NCBI GenBank assembly: GCA_963513935.1
Contig: OY740772.1
Coordinates: forward strand, 16,710,098 to 16,774,097
Length of the DNA: 64,000 bases
Reading direction: 5' to 3'
Source of the DNA: Aphrophora alni
Taxonomy: Eukaryota; Arthropoda; Insecta; Hemiptera; Aphrophoridae
The stretch's first letter is position 1. Every line of letters starts with the position of its first letter. This document shows, in pieces, positions 1-11,000 of this stretch. The notes under the pieces are model-generated. The model did not search any database, was not told where the DNA came from, and saw only the letters and a list, made by a program, of their open reading frames with translations. Made by a program: the position numbers and the translations under genes.

Positions 1-7
1 CACTATA

Positions 8-400
8 CAGGGTGTTTCTGTAATTCACTGGGTCCAAAATAAAGGAAAAAAAATATCTATAAACCTATGTTCGAAATCGTTTATTTTACCAGTTATCCGC
101 CATTTTGTATTTTTCTGCTAAATCGATTGAGTTGAAATTAGGCACGGTACTTATCAATATGAAGACCTAGTTTAATAAAAATAATCAACTTGTTCCAATA
201 ATCAATTTAAAAATGGCGGTTATTAAAATATTAAAAATTAAAATAATTTTAAATGAGTTGTTATTTTCGTTTATAATAATCGCCATTTTGAAACGGATTA
301 CTTGGAACAAGTTGATTATTTTGTTAAACTATATATTTACATTGATGACTACCGTGCAATATTTCAACTCAATCGGTTAAGCCGTTCTAGAGATATAAAT
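8..400. mobile_element. Foldback element with mariner-like end
   Basis: The left edge carries CAGGGTGTTTCTG, a start typical of non-autonomous Tc1/mariner-type elements in insects. Inside, the sequence folds on itself: AATCAACTTGTTCC near 181 is answered by GGAACAAGTTGATT near 306, and the ATTGAGTTGAAAT block near 128 is answered near 362. There is no coding capacity. The far terminus was not found with certainty, because the right side runs into a poly-T tract. Confidence 0.45.
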
Positions 401-475
401 TATTTAGAAAAAAAAGAAGAAGGGAAAAAAATGGATAGTTGGTAAAAGAAGCATGTCCGGACATATGTTTATAGC

Positions 476-478
<3 letters not shown>

Positions 479-516
<38 letters not shown>
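479..516 (+). repeat. Poly-T tract
   Basis: An uninterrupted run of about 38 T. It could be the reversed poly-A tail of a retroposed copy, but no retroposon body was recognised next to it. Confidence 0.9.
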
Positions 517-518
<2 letters not shown>

Positions 519-570
519 GCCTATATAACCACCAATTTAAAGTGTGCACGACATTCTCTGAACACCCTGA

Positions 571-1800
571 ATTTGTATGTAAACGAAATTTAAAACGCCG
601 TGTACTTATTTCGGGTAGAATGGAAAATAGTTTAAACTCTGATAAATTTAAATATAGACATACAACGTCCATGGTTTGTTTTTACTTCTTCGTTGACAGT
701 TACCAAATTGAGACATGTTGGATGAGTGAAGGAGAAAGTTTGTGCAATATTTTATTTGCTTTTGTTAACTTTTTCATTTAAAGTAATGAAAGTAAAAAAA
801 AAAAATTTTATTTCAGAAACAAACTACAAAGTAAATATTTCTACAATTATCTTTTTTTTTAACTATATAAACGTAACAACATATAATAAATTTATTTAAT
901 TATTAACTGTAAAAGTATCATCTTAAAATTAATTCCACCTAATTATCAATTAATAATAATTAATAAACAGAAGAGATGAATATGACAAATAAAATAAACG
1001 TAAATTCATATAAAACAAAAATTGATTTCTTAATTCCATGAGATTAACTCTTACTATATTCTAACAGAGATATTAGTACATTCTTGAGACTTAACGAACT
1101 GTTTGCTAACTAACTTGTTTAATTTTTGTTTTAAACTTTTTGATTGTACTTTTTTCCAGACGTGTGTACTCTTTTCTCCAGAATTTTTTTTTATGTGGGC
1201 CCGTAAATAAATTGGCTTGCTTTTATGATACGAATAACATTTCTTTCACACTTGTCTGGTTTAAATTCAATTAAGACGACATTTTCTATTTTCAGACATT
1301 TGTAGTTCTGCTTCGTTATTGTTTTCTAAATAGTAGAGACAATTGATAAAATCGGTTTATAGGAACATTTCTAAGTTACAAACAAGAGAGAGAAAATGGA
1401 GATAAGCGTAATTTGGTTATAGCAATAAATTTACAAAATGATACCTTAATTAATTTATTGTAGGGAAAAAATAGTTTCTACAGCTCCTACGAAAAATAGG
1501 CTTACAGTTATGAACAAATTTGTGCATATTTAAGTTAAAACGAAAATGAGATGGGTTGAACATGAATGTTGTTTTGAGTTGGTTGTCACATAACCTCAAA
1601 GTTTACCTATTACAAATAATAAAATATAAAAGTGTAGAATTTATTGATGAATTTTTAAAACATAATATTATGCTTCGTATAGTAATTAATAACAGTACTC
1701 AATTTAGAGTAAACATATTTTTGAAACCACCTACAAAACGTGACTTGAATTATATGTTTTGGTACATTAGAATTTTCAGATTTGTTTCTAATTTTGGGTG
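571..1800. other. AT-rich stretch without recognised genes
   Basis: No splice-bordered coding segment, terminal inverted repeat or tandem repeat was recognised. Short open frames here are AT-rich and look like chance. Confidence 0.5.
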
Positions 1801-1809
1801 ATAATAAAA

Positions 1810-1874
1810 TTTATTTTCAACACATGTTCCGAATTTAATATTCATCCATTGTCAGGTCTTCTTAATACATTAAT
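1810..1874 (-). ncRNA. Decayed hammerhead-like motif
   Basis: Read on the minus strand this matches the plus-strand motif at 2208-2268 over most of its length. The core CUGANGA has become CUGACAA, losing G8, and the GAAA box has become GGAA. It therefore looks like an inactive copy. Confidence 0.4.
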
Positions 1875-2207
1875 ACACAAATACAAATTCATACAACACA
1901 ATTACAAAGATATAACAATGTCTTGAAGTTAACTTCAGTACATAGCACATTGCACACAGTTATCTGTTTTTTACTGACAGGTAAAGGTCTTTTAAACTCT
2001 TTTTTCTGGGCATTCTGTTTCGCTTTTATAAATTTAGTACTCTTCTTATCGTATTTTCTTTTATTGCAGTTATACAATATCTGCATATTTTTATTTATGC
2101 TGTGGTCACTGCTATTGATGTGCTCAACCAACTTTGATTTTTTTGGGGGCGTCTCATTGTTTGTATGCGTTCGTGGCGTCGTATTTTGAACAAAAAAAGT
2201 CCAATTC

Positions 2208-2268
2208 GTATTATGAAGACCTGATGATGGACGAATATTTAATCCGAAACGCGCGTTGTAAATAATAA
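2208..2268 (+). ncRNA. Hammerhead ribozyme-like motif (type I, short stem III)
   Basis: The invariant core boxes are present in order: CUGAUGA at 2221-2227 and GAAA at 2246-2249. Between them GGA and UCC can pair as stem II. After GAAA the ACG/CGU arms (2249-2251 and 2254-2256) form the minimal stem III seen in metazoan retroelement hammerheads. The predicted cleavage nucleotide is U2257, giving a GUU site, allowed but less efficient than GUC. Stem I pairs AC/GU next to the core and AUUAU (2210-2214) with AUAAU (2262-2266) across an internal loop. One extra U sits between A9 and stem II, a departure from the classical fold. Confidence 0.55.
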
Positions 2269-2290
2269 AAAGACTGAAATTAAAGTATTG

Positions 2291-3394
2291 GTAGCGGTAA
2301 GTGAATGGGTTTTATTATCAACAATTGAATTATTTTGAATTGTAGTTTAATTGTTTAGCTTCAATAGAAGCATGTTTTCCTAAAAATTCATGAATAATTT
2401 CTATACTTATAACTAATTGTTTAAAATAGACAAGTGCACGTTTTGAAATTATGTAACAATTCACTGAATAAACTATTCAACTTTAAATCCATCTCATTTT
2501 GTCTGTACTTCAGTTAAAAAAAAAAAAAATGTTCACAGTAAATTTTTTAGGAGGAGCTATAATTTAACAGATACATTTTTAGAACTAAAATAAAACATCA
2601 TAATCTGCAACTTAAATTGTTAATACCAAATTACCCTAACTCTCAAATAGGGACAATTTTTGTGTGTCATATTAACATGTTCTTCATAAGCAATAAAATT
2701 GTCACCCCTCCCCCTCATATCCACCCAGATCAAAAGTATTGTTATTGTGACATCGTCTTAAGAGGAAATTATCAGAAATAAATCTGGAGTGACTGGAGTG
2801 ATTGTTGGAGTGAAGGAGGCAATACACATGTTGGAACAGAAATTAACATTTACACCTGAAACAGAGAGATAAAAATATAGGTGAGGAATATACAAGAAAG
2901 TGCCAAGAATGCTATAACATACAATTACATATTATAATTAGCTTCCGTTGTGTGCTTCACCCCAAACCCCCTGTGGGTTTGACAATCGGCGGAGTTTTGA
3001 CAGTCATTGGACCAAAGGTGTAGATCAAAACTTAATAATTTCCATCCGTTGTAAATGTTTTGGGATACTTTCATCTAAATATCTAGAATCATCAAATTTA
3101 ATAGTTATACTGTCACATCTAACTCGCATAAGCGTGCTAAATTTGATCATTCTAGTTGTCCTATAAGTGGGTAAAAAGATTAAATAATTTGTGGAAAATT
3201 TAACTAAAACAATGTAGCTCTATTTAAAGATATAATGGAGCTCTCTCTAAGTCATAGAATCAATTTGTAGATCTCGTCAAATACGTGACTGCTAGTGCAA
3301 AATTTCAGAAATTGTTTGGAAGTTGCTGCATCGGACGTAACAGCCCTTATGTCTAATGTTAAACTGTATACATTGTAGTGATGTCAGTTTTCTT
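2291..3394. other. AT-rich stretch without recognised genes
   Basis: Nothing with splice borders, inverted termini or tandem periodicity was recognised. A moderately GC-richer patch lies near 2950-3030 but no conserved frame is visible in it. Confidence 0.45.
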
Positions 3395-3556
3395 TTAAGA
3401 ATTATCATATAGACAGTGAGATGTGGAAGAAGTTTGTTGATCTTTTTATTACGAAAGTCTCCTCTCTATTCATTTAACGAATCTATAACTGAATGTTGCA
3501 ATCGTCATCATTTAGCATTCACTTTCTTCCTAAATATTCATTCAGCTTTCAATATA

Positions 3557-4343
3557 CCCTGTGAGTCAAAAGTATGGATAAAGATAGAAAAATGAAAGTC
3601 AGGACACCTTTCTAGGACCGATTTTGGTCTTCCATGTTTGGGGCGGTCTTTAACGCTGTCTGTTTCATGGAAACGTTGGATAGTTTTTTGAACTCCTGAT
3701 TTAGATACTGGGTTTCGATTAGGATAAGTGTCATTAAATAAATTCCTTACTTCATCATAAGATCTCTCCCGGTCTCCTTACCCTCGCATCATCAGGATCA
3801 TAATACGCTCTTGTTCACTTAAACTTTCCATTTCAACGTATAGTATCACAAAAACACGTCTTAACTTTGTTGATTCCAACCAGAAACTGAACCTGATAAT
3901 GGACTTCCTCAAAACTGATAACATAAGGGAGGTCTGCCCTACAGCAGGTAATAACTGTAAAACAGGGTTGAGTTTGTAAGAAAAGTGGTTGTCTATTTTG
4001 GGATTATTTATCACCTGAATGTAGATGTTCATATTTTGCCTCAATGAAGTTTTACTTAATTTCAATGAGCTGCCATTTTGTACTGGGTTGAGATAGAAAG
4101 CTCTGGTTTCCACTGTTCTTCTTCTTTAATCAAGGACTTTAAAATGAGGTGTCACTTAATGGGTCTTTACATTTAAAATTTTTGAGCTGCCCCCCAAAAA
4201 TCCCATTTTGGGGAAATGGGCAAAGTTGTAATAGTGACTAAAAAGTTAACTTTTATTTCCTAGAAAGGTGTTCTGAGTTTCATTTTTCTATCTTTATCCA
4301 TTTAAAATTTAACAGGGTGTATCCATACTTTTGACTCACACTG
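3557..4343 (-). mobile_element. Tc1/mariner-type element inside mariner relic
   Basis: Terminal inverted repeats start CCCTGTGAGTC on the left and CAGTGTGAGTC on the complement of the right end, each continuing into AAAAGTATGGATA. TA dinucleotides flank both ends (3555-3556 and 4344-4345). The target is identifiable because the copy at 46310-46350 has the joined sequence around TTTGAAAGC and GGAAGTC. At 787 bp it is too short for a full transposase and keeps only an N-terminal segment, so it is a deletion derivative. Confidence 0.7.
3612..3831 (-). pseudogene. HTH segment of IS630/Tc1-mariner transposase, truncated
   Basis: The reading frame starts at ATG 3831 with MESLSEQERIMILMMRG, meets a TAA stop at 3778-3780, and resumes in the same frame with GDRERSYDEVRNLFNDTYPN and then SKSGVQKTIQRFHET and RPKHGRPKS. 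This is the N-terminal helix-turn-helix module of a transposase group frequent in insect genomes (annotated in domain databases as DUF4817-like). The catalytic DDE part is missing. One stop replaces what is usually an aromatic codon. No function is expected, although an HTH-only product could in principle bind element ends. Confidence 0.6.
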
Positions 4344-4739
4344 TATAGAAGTCTAAAGGCGCAACTATATAGGGTGAGGATAATTCATTCAGCTTTCATC
4401 CCCCATCATGATGGGGTTCAAAAATTCATCACCACTTCGGTCATAGTGCTCCAGAAATGATAGAGACTATACTATTTTCTTGTGTTCCTCTGTAAACGTT
4501 CTTGGCACTCCATCAGGTACAAATTTCCTTGTACTGAAGCAACGTCATAAATTTCAGTTCGTGAAGCTTGAGGGAAAGCCTCATGCAGTTCATCAATAAT
4601 AAATAGTTGTTTTCATGAATATGCTTATTTGTTGTATTTGTCAAATCCTCAGCGATGACAGCTGACCTTTCCAGATCGCCATTTACCTGAACAACAGTTT
4701 TTCCTCGTGACGATACGAAATTCCACAGTTATAAAATTA

Positions 4740-5910
4740 TAAAGAATGCAAAGGATAAAATCTGATCTCACACAAAAATACAACTGTAAATAATCATATT
4801 GCCCACATTATGGTCCATTAACGTAAAATCATTCCATATTATACATAGTCATAATAATTTAAATTTGTAAATATATAATGTGACATGTAATCAAAGGAAA
4901 GTGACAAAGTGAATAATAATACAGCAAAAAAACAAAAAGATGTTAATGGAAAAAGGAGTAAGGAATTTGGGTGTTGAAAACAAAAAGGCCATGGAAAATA
5001 AAATGATGAGCTGTTTAAAAATTTGGACACATTAATCCATATGTATAAAAGTCAATACCCAGTGACTGATCACGAAATCTCTGGATCCAAGAAGCATAGA
5101 ACTATACATTTTTTAACATGGTTTGGGGTAGGTCTGTAGACACGTACTAAGAAAGGGTTTTGAAGATGTTCCACTTCAAGGGTGTTTTTTACCCCTAAAA
5201 CAAGCATCATATCTTTGTTATTTATGAGCCGATTTTGATCGAAATTGATGTGTTGTTGTATTTGGGCATACTTTATTTCCATAGCACCACCATTAGGGTT
5301 GTGCTAAAAAAAAAAATTTCTTTATAAAACTATCTCAACTATTCCCAGGTGAAACTGGGTCCACCTAGTCTGAGAATAAACGCATTTAATCTCAACTGCA
5401 TAAGAAGTAATAAGTATGCATATCTGCAAATGTGATAATACATCATTTGGTGAGTTACAACAAATAAATCAATCTACATTAAACCCACAATTATCAACAT
5501 AAGTAGTTCAGCTTAGTTTAACTTCAAAAGTCACAATTAACTTGAACTTGGTTAACAATAATTTCAAAATTTCCAAAGAACTTCTAATAAATTTTAACCC
5601 ATGAAGGCATTCAAACTTATCCATCTCGTAAATCACCCCATTCACAAATTAAACATCAGTTTAGTTTAGATGTGTTAATTGTGTTGGTTATAAGAAATTC
5701 TTTTGCACTATGAAGAATTGACTTGGACTAGAAATAAAAATAAACATCATAAATAGTGTAATAATTTAAATATATTTTTTAATAATTCCAAAAGGTAATT
5801 AAATGGCTAGCCGGTAGGAAAATAGAATTGTTCAAATTTACTGTAATTTCTTAATGATATTAATAAATGCAAATTGTTCAAAGCTAATTTCCTTGTTTCA
5901 CCAATATTGA
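4740..5910 (-). repeat. Long dispersed repeat, copy 1
   Basis: This non-coding block adjoins the mariner relic and recurs twice in the window: 18900-19620 in the same orientation and 45290-46010 in the opposite orientation. Shared landmarks include AATTTGTAAATATATAATGT, the GGAAAGTGA block and, at the far end, CAAAAGG followed by GGCTAGCCGG. The mariner gene lies at one end of copies 1 and 3, so the whole of about 2.3 kb probably moved or duplicated as one unit. Confidence 0.55.
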
Positions 5911-5927
5911 TTATTCATTTATAATAG

Positions 5928-6342
5928 CAATGACTACATAAATACTATAAGACACGACATAGGATAGGGAAATAGTCTACGCTTTACGGGTGCTGGTCGT
6001 CACAAGTTTGACACACAGCTATCAGAAAGCGCTAGCAGCAGGTGCTTGACTGTACGCATCCCACTTGGTTGAGACTGTACAACTGTTGACACAGCATAGT
6101 CAGTGTTGTCAGTTCGTGCGCAGAGATAAGCGATTCTCGACCTTCCCTCGCATCTCTGGTCCCATATGTGGCATCAGTGCGCAACTGAAACATTGTTTGA
6201 CCGTAGAGCCACCTAGCGCCAGTCACATCAACTGCTAGCAGAGCGACAGCTCCACACCCTAGCGGGTATTGGTCAACTCAAGAATAAGCGTAGAATATTT
6301 AACATGGCCATGTCGTGTCTTATAGTATTTATGTAGTCATTG
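5928..6342 (+). mobile_element. MITE family A, copy 1, 7-bp TSD
   Basis: A perfect terminal inverted repeat of about 33 bp starts CAATGACTACATAAATACTA. The 7-bp sequence ATAATAG flanks both ends (5921-5927 and 6343-6349). At 415 bp it lacks a transposase. Relative to copies 2 and 3 it lacks about 15 bp near 6180 that contain CGGGTAAGAG on the complement. Copies 2 (35622-35986) and 3 (61804-62270) have the same termini. hAT elements give 8-bp and most other families other lengths; P-superfamily elements can give 7 or 8 bp. Confidence 0.85.
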
Positions 6343-6539
6343 ATAATAGTCTATAAAATCCTTTATTAAACTGCGTACCCCTCACAACAACTCCTCACAA
6401 TTCTACAAGTTGTCGGTGAAGTTTAGCAGGATGAATATCTTTTCTTTTTATCCCTGTTTTTAAAGGTGAAAAATATCACGGGTATAATCCCCTAGCTCTG
6501 CAATACTCTATAAGCGTCTTAGGTCGGAAGACAAATTTT

Positions 6540-6640
6540 TGGTCAATGTACCTAATAGGAAAGGTTATAGAGAGGGATTTAATCCAAGACTAGATGAAGG
6601 AAGGTGTAGATCCAGTCAAGGAGCTTGGGATTGTACACTA
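6540..6640 (-). repeat. Dispersed family Y fragment
   Basis: On the minus strand this fragment matches the family seen at 14318-14450, 22825-22960, 33925-34120, 41620-42800 (three copies), 44800-44965 and 63040-63250. It carries AGCTCCTTGACTGGATCTAC on that strand. No coding function is apparent. Confidence 0.5.
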
Positions 6641-6854
6641 TAAGGATTATAAACCTACACAATCATCGCAGAGACTTGAAACCCACTGACGACGTATCTG
6701 TAGAGAGCGTCTGACCTTGAAACTACTCTGGTCTGCGTTTACAGTCACAAATGATTCATATTTAAAAAAAAATACTTATATTTCCCAGAATATACACTTC
6801 CACTGATTGGTCACATAATTATGTTTAATCTTATGTAAATAAATATCTACGTAC

Positions 6855-7036
6855 CACAAATTTATGTTTCTCCATTGGTGAACTAAAACGGATTTAAGAT
6901 CGAGCCAAGGACGAAAAAAATAAGACGTAACTGCATCATCGAGGTACTCATTAACAGAAGATTTGGGATCTTCATTCACTGTAGGAGGATCTAGACGTTG
7001 AACATGCTTAGCGACTGCTTTTTGGAAGCTCTCATT
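6855..7036 (-). CDS. Exon 4 of unidentified gene
   Basis: The acceptor is TTTCTTTGTAG followed by AATGAGAGC at 7036. The frame enters at phase 0 from the previous exon and reads NESFQKAVAKHVQRLD, then PPTVNEDPKSS, then NEYLDDAVTSYFF. The proposed donor is GTACGT directly below 6855, leaving two bases over. If that donor is not used, the same frame runs to a TAA at 6776-6778 and this would be the last exon, but the extra residues are AT-rich and look intronic. No polyadenylation signal lies close by. The N-terminal half has clear protein-like composition; the donor choice is the uncertain part. Confidence 0.55.
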
Positions 7037-7541
7037 CTACAAAGAAATCAACAATTAATGTTAAAGATGTGTTAGATCTAAAAATGTTATTGAATGTGTT
7101 CATAAAGTACGTAGAATTGTAATATCAACAAGCAAAATATTTGTATTCCAGAGTTCGAGGTCTGTATTTTATGCTATTTTGTGTTTTTAAGGTGATGACC
7201 GCAGGGGTTTTCCTTTTTAAAAACAACAAATCGGAGAATGTTTATCTGGTTACTTTTTAAAAATCACTGTGGTTACAAGTTATAACCATATTTGCCTGCG
7301 ATGACAGGGAAACCAAAACTTTCAACATTTTATCCATTTCCTTTCTGTTATTTTAATTCTAATTTTAACTGATAACCTTTTTTAAAATTGATCCAGTAGT
7401 TCCAGTTATAATCTTTTCACTGCTGAAAAATATGAAATTGTTATATTTCACTAATTTTCTTAAAGTGCTAACCAACATGTTTTATCAGTTATTTATAAGA
7501 CGTTGGAGCTGACAGATTTATAAAAAACGGATTAGTATTAC

Positions 7542-7601
7542 TTGTTCAATGAAGGCAGCTCGGATCTGATTCACATTCGCTCGGCACACAATGGTCACAG
7601 T
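7542..7601 (-). CDS. Exon 3 of unidentified gene
   Basis: A 60-bp segment with acceptor AACTTAATGATTCAG on the minus strand at 7601 and donor CAA/GTAATA below 7542. It is open through its whole length only in phase 0 (the other two frames contain stops) and reads TVTIVCRANVN then QIRAAFIEQ. The length is a multiple of three with phase 0 at both sides, so it could be skipped without a frame shift. It joins in frame to both neighbours. Confidence 0.6.
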
Positions 7602-7870
7602 CTGAATCATTAAGTTGACATTTCAGTAACAAAGCTTAAATATTACACTTAAAAGCATTAAATCAACAATATTCCTAGTGAAAAATGATACTAAACATGG
7701 CGTAGCGTGCATATTCAAAACCAAAATTTAATTATACACTTTAATGCATTAAATAAATAATACAGTATTTGGGTTCGATTTAACATTTAGAAAAGATAAT
7801 TCTGCAAAATTAAGTATCTAAAATTGTTTATTTAAAAGACAATAAATATTGAGCTTGACATTTGAGATAA
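7602..7870. other. Intron sequence
   Basis: Part of the intron between exons 2 and 3 of the minus-strand gene. AT-rich, with no other feature recognised. Confidence 0.4.
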
Positions 7871-8066
7871 TATTAGATAGAATATAACTCGAATACAAGA
7901 TCTCACAAAAATTACGTTTACTTAATCAAACGCGTTTCAACGACAAAGTCGCCATGTTATTGTAGCTCATGTATCACTGAGGATGGCGACTTTCTCTTTG
8001 AAATGCGTTTGATTAAGTAAACGTAATTATTGTGAGATCTTGTGTTCGAGTTTTATTCTATCTATG
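7871..8066. mobile_element. Palindromic element with two hammerhead-like motifs
   Basis: Nearly the whole 196 bp is one inverted repeat: GATAGAATATAACTCGAATAC on the left mirrors GTGTTCGAGTTTTATTCTATC on the right, and the ACAAGATCTCACA, TTACGTTTACTTAATCAAACGC and GCGTTT blocks continue inward. Each arm carries a hammerhead-like sequence reading outward. The plus copy keeps core CUGAGGA (7977-7983) but has a weak stem II. The minus copy keeps the stem II hairpin GGCGAC/GUCGUU and GAAACGCG but has lost the first core box. The element lies in an intron of the minus-strand gene. Confidence 0.65.
7971..8014 (+). ncRNA. Hammerhead-like motif, partly degenerate
   Basis: CUGAGGA at 7977-7983 satisfies the CUGANGA core because position 7 is free. 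GAAA is at 8000-8003, with AUGCGU as a two-pair stem III. AUCA before the core pairs with UGAU after the predicted cleavage base U8009. Stem II (GGCGAC with CUCUUU) is badly paired. The better-preserved relative at 59853-59900 shows what the pairing should be. Confidence 0.4.
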
Positions 8067-11000
8067 TAAAAGTCTTTTTTACTGCATTATTATAATATAC
8101 ATTGTTTAATACATCTGTTAATTTTTTTCTAAAATCTGATCTCCAAAACTTTTATGCAGAACTATCAAATTTTTGGAAATTTCCTGATAAATTTGTTTCT
8201 ATAATATTTTACTAATTTCTTGTAGGTTGTTGAAAATAAAAAAGTAAAGCATAAATTTAACATACTGACCAAGGTTTTACTTTAACAAAACCTGTTAAAA
8301 TGTTTTATTGTGATTTTGATAACACATTCTTCCGTTTCGTTATTTAGTAGCAATTTTTCTTTTTCTTGTTTTTTTTTTTAATTAGTTGTAAATGTAAAGT
8401 TTTTGTAGATTACAAATTTTTACATAGTAAATTATTTCATTGCACAATGTTTCATGTCATAAATTTCAATATTGCATGCACTCTAATGTTAAAATTGCAA
8501 ATAATTATGAACTGCAAATTAATTAGGAAATCGTAATAATTTGATTTTTATAATACTACGAGAAATTAAAACTTTTATATATACTTTTTTTTATAGTGTA
8601 ATCGAGTTTGGGTTCATTTTTCATGGAATTGAAAGTAGAAACTAACATTGTAATCGGAAGGAAGAATTGTGTCATTAAATAAAAGTTGTCATTACGTACT
8701 AGGTGTCTTGTAATGATTCAGTGACAAGTGTGCACGACCTCACACTCAGATATTATTGTTTTTTCGGACCGTGTCTGCGCATGCGAGCGTCTAATCCCTC
8801 AGCCGCCTTCAGAGTATACGCGTAAGTTTGAAAAAAAGTTTTGCTAGAGATAAAGAGGGAATTCAGATTCTGTATATGTTGCCATTTCAGATACAACATA
8901 CATTTTTGTCAATGACAAGGTTGTTACAAAATTAAAATATTGTTTATATTGAAAATATTATTAAAATCGTTACAGAATTAGGTGGTTTTAGTGTTAATAC
9001 CGCTATTGAACGCAACTAGTAACGTATTCAACAACTTTAACATGTAACACATGGGCTATACCAGATACAAGTATCAAATAATGGTATCAGTTACCGGTTA
9101 ATATCATTATCATATTGTATCAGGATCCAGAATGGTTCTTTCACAAGTGGTAAGACACCGTGAATGAAGGTTTCGCTTAGTACATATCTATGTCACCAGA
9201 AACAGCATGATATTTTACCGTACTTGGTGTTTGTACGTTTTGTTTCATGCGTGTGCTGTATGGATTAATGTTCGTACCTTGTTAAGAGTATGGTTTCAAT
9301 ATTTGATATTTCAGTTTTCAACAAGGAAGTAATAGGAATCTGTTAAAAGTGCGTGTGTAGTCCATTCATTTGTTGGACAGATGTTAAAATATTTAAGTCT
9401 ATTGATTCATCATAAATTCGAGGTTACACTTGTGTTGCTTGAAAGTTGATTAAATAGAACTTTTTTTTACCTTTTCCGCCTATTTTTTTTTCATGCTATA
9501 CTGAACACAGGTTTCATAACGGTTGACTTTTTCAATTAAAATTCAATCCCCCCCCCCAAACAACTTTTTTCCTAAAGTTAGTAATAAATGTCACCTTTCT
9601 CGCCTCATTTTGAATTCTCATGTAATCAGGGGCTCATATATATCTGAATTGATCAAAATTAACAAGAAAATATTTTAAATCAAATGTATGTAATAATTTA
9701 CAAAATAATTTTCACATACTTTTTACAAGTGTTTGTTGAAATCAAGATTTAATAAAACATAATATTACATACAGTTCGTAAGATTTAGCTTGACCTCCGT
9801 CATTGAGATGCGCAGTCGTCTCTGGGCCGGTTGGTGTAGTGGGGGAAACACTGAGATCAGTCTTGCAGTGAGTATTGTACTGTGCGTTTCGTAGTTATAC
9901 GTGCATTTCAAAAACATTGGTTTGTTTTGTTGTGATGGAAAGTTGGTGGGAGTAAAGTCCTCCATAGTCAGTCTCGCGAAATCATATCAATTGTGTATCA
10001 TTTATGAAACAAGAAGCCGAGAACGGAGGCACTATTATTTTGTAGAAAATGCAAACTTCGCGTAACACAAGCAACGGGTTAAAACGAATGTTAAAGTAAG
10101 AAATGAAATGTTTGCAGGCTGGTAGGTCTACGGAGTTTATTTATTATTTTTTTTAAGGAAGGAAATAACATTGGCGACTCCGATCTATGTGTAGTGAGAA
10201 GGATTTTGAACTTTTTCCACTTAGGGGAATGGGAATGTCCCGTTTTAAAGTCCTTACTTAGGATTTAAATGATAAACAAATTTTAAATGGAGTATACACC
10301 AAATAAAAATCGAACCTACTAAATCGAACTAAACTATTTTGAAATTTCCCGCCATTTTGAATTTTATATAATGATTGATATTTTTTTTTGAAAATAGGCA
10401 ACAATTTTAAAATTTATATAACGATTTTTCTGGTTAGAAAGTTTGTACAGTTGATCGTAAATAAAACAAAGACGACAAACAGACGTTTCTCATGACAAAC
10501 GTTGACAGCAGAATGGAACTGAGTCAATGTTTTTATCAGTGCAGTAATTGTTATGACATTACTTCTCCGCCTGTTTGCAATTTTCCCTAACAGAAACACG
10601 CATTATGTAAGTCCACGGGGCTACAACTCACGGATTGTGTCCAGTATGTGACTAATTTGACAGATCTTCACATTTCATAATCTTAGAAAACAGAAAAAGT
10701 GTTTTTCTACATCCCGTCCATCTGTCGTGTGTATGTAAGCACGATAGGACCTTCGTTAATATGATTTAATATGAACTTTAAACCCGCGCTATTTTAGCGA
10801 GGGTGTACCTTTTGAGGTCGGGTTTTGCGGCAATGTGTTTTACTCATAAAGGCTTTTAATTCGACCTATGCTTTCATTTAAGATTGCCTACTTACTCCTT
10901 GTGGGCCGTCCCCCCTGGAAAGATAGCGGTCTATTGAACACGTACTAATATAGATTTTGATGTCCTTGTGCAAAGTTTCGTAGCTCTATTTCTAATGGTT

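Larger units (their letters stand above)
1803..2290. mobile_element. Element bounded by divergent hammerhead-like motifs
   Basis: Two related blocks face away from each other: a decayed one on the minus strand (1810-1874) and a well-preserved one on the plus strand (2208-2268). Each reads GAAGACCTGA, then a short hairpin, then an RGAAAC-like box. The 330 bp between them has open frames on both strands (1923-2189 plus, 1889-2131 minus), but neither resembles a known protein. Penelope-like elements are known to carry hammerhead ribozymes in terminal repeats that may be inverted. Assignment to that class is inference. Confidence 0.5.
3395..4735 (-). pseudogene. Mariner-like transposase relic, interrupted
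   Basis: Read on the minus strand, 4735-4395 contains broken mariner transposase segments: a helix-turn-helix-like stretch near 4690-4580, then ECQERLQRNTRK-like sequence, then SFLEHYDRSGDEFLN with PIMMGDES, where the D of GDES is at the position of the first catalytic aspartate. After a 787-bp insertion, 3552-3395 continues with the C-terminal part, including NDD-like and SLNE-RGDF residues and KLLPHL. Frameshifts and stops are many, so it encodes no active enzyme. The same gene remnant occurs in opposite orientation at 46020-47000, which shows the uninterrupted order and helped place the break. Confidence 0.6.

Noticed and set aside
1889..2189. 80- and 88-codon frames on opposite strands between two hammerhead-like motifs
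   Set aside because: They overlap on both strands in AT-rich DNA and show no recognisable domain or splice structure.
3778..4113. 111-codon minus-strand frame as a gene
   Set aside because: Only its last 17 codons match a transposase start; the rest is the element's upstream non-coding region.
4680..4695. Minus-strand splice donor TTCAG/GTAAAT
   Set aside because: It lies inside the mariner transposase relic and is explained by that coding sequence.
6650..6750. Minus-strand exon after GTAAACGCAG
   Set aside because: Two frames are open, no good donor was found, and it lies only about 100 bp beyond exon 4 next to a family Y fragment.
9825..9845. tRNA-like A box (TTGGTGTAGTGGG)
   Set aside because: No B box (GGTTCGANNCC) and no cloverleaf can be built downstream.
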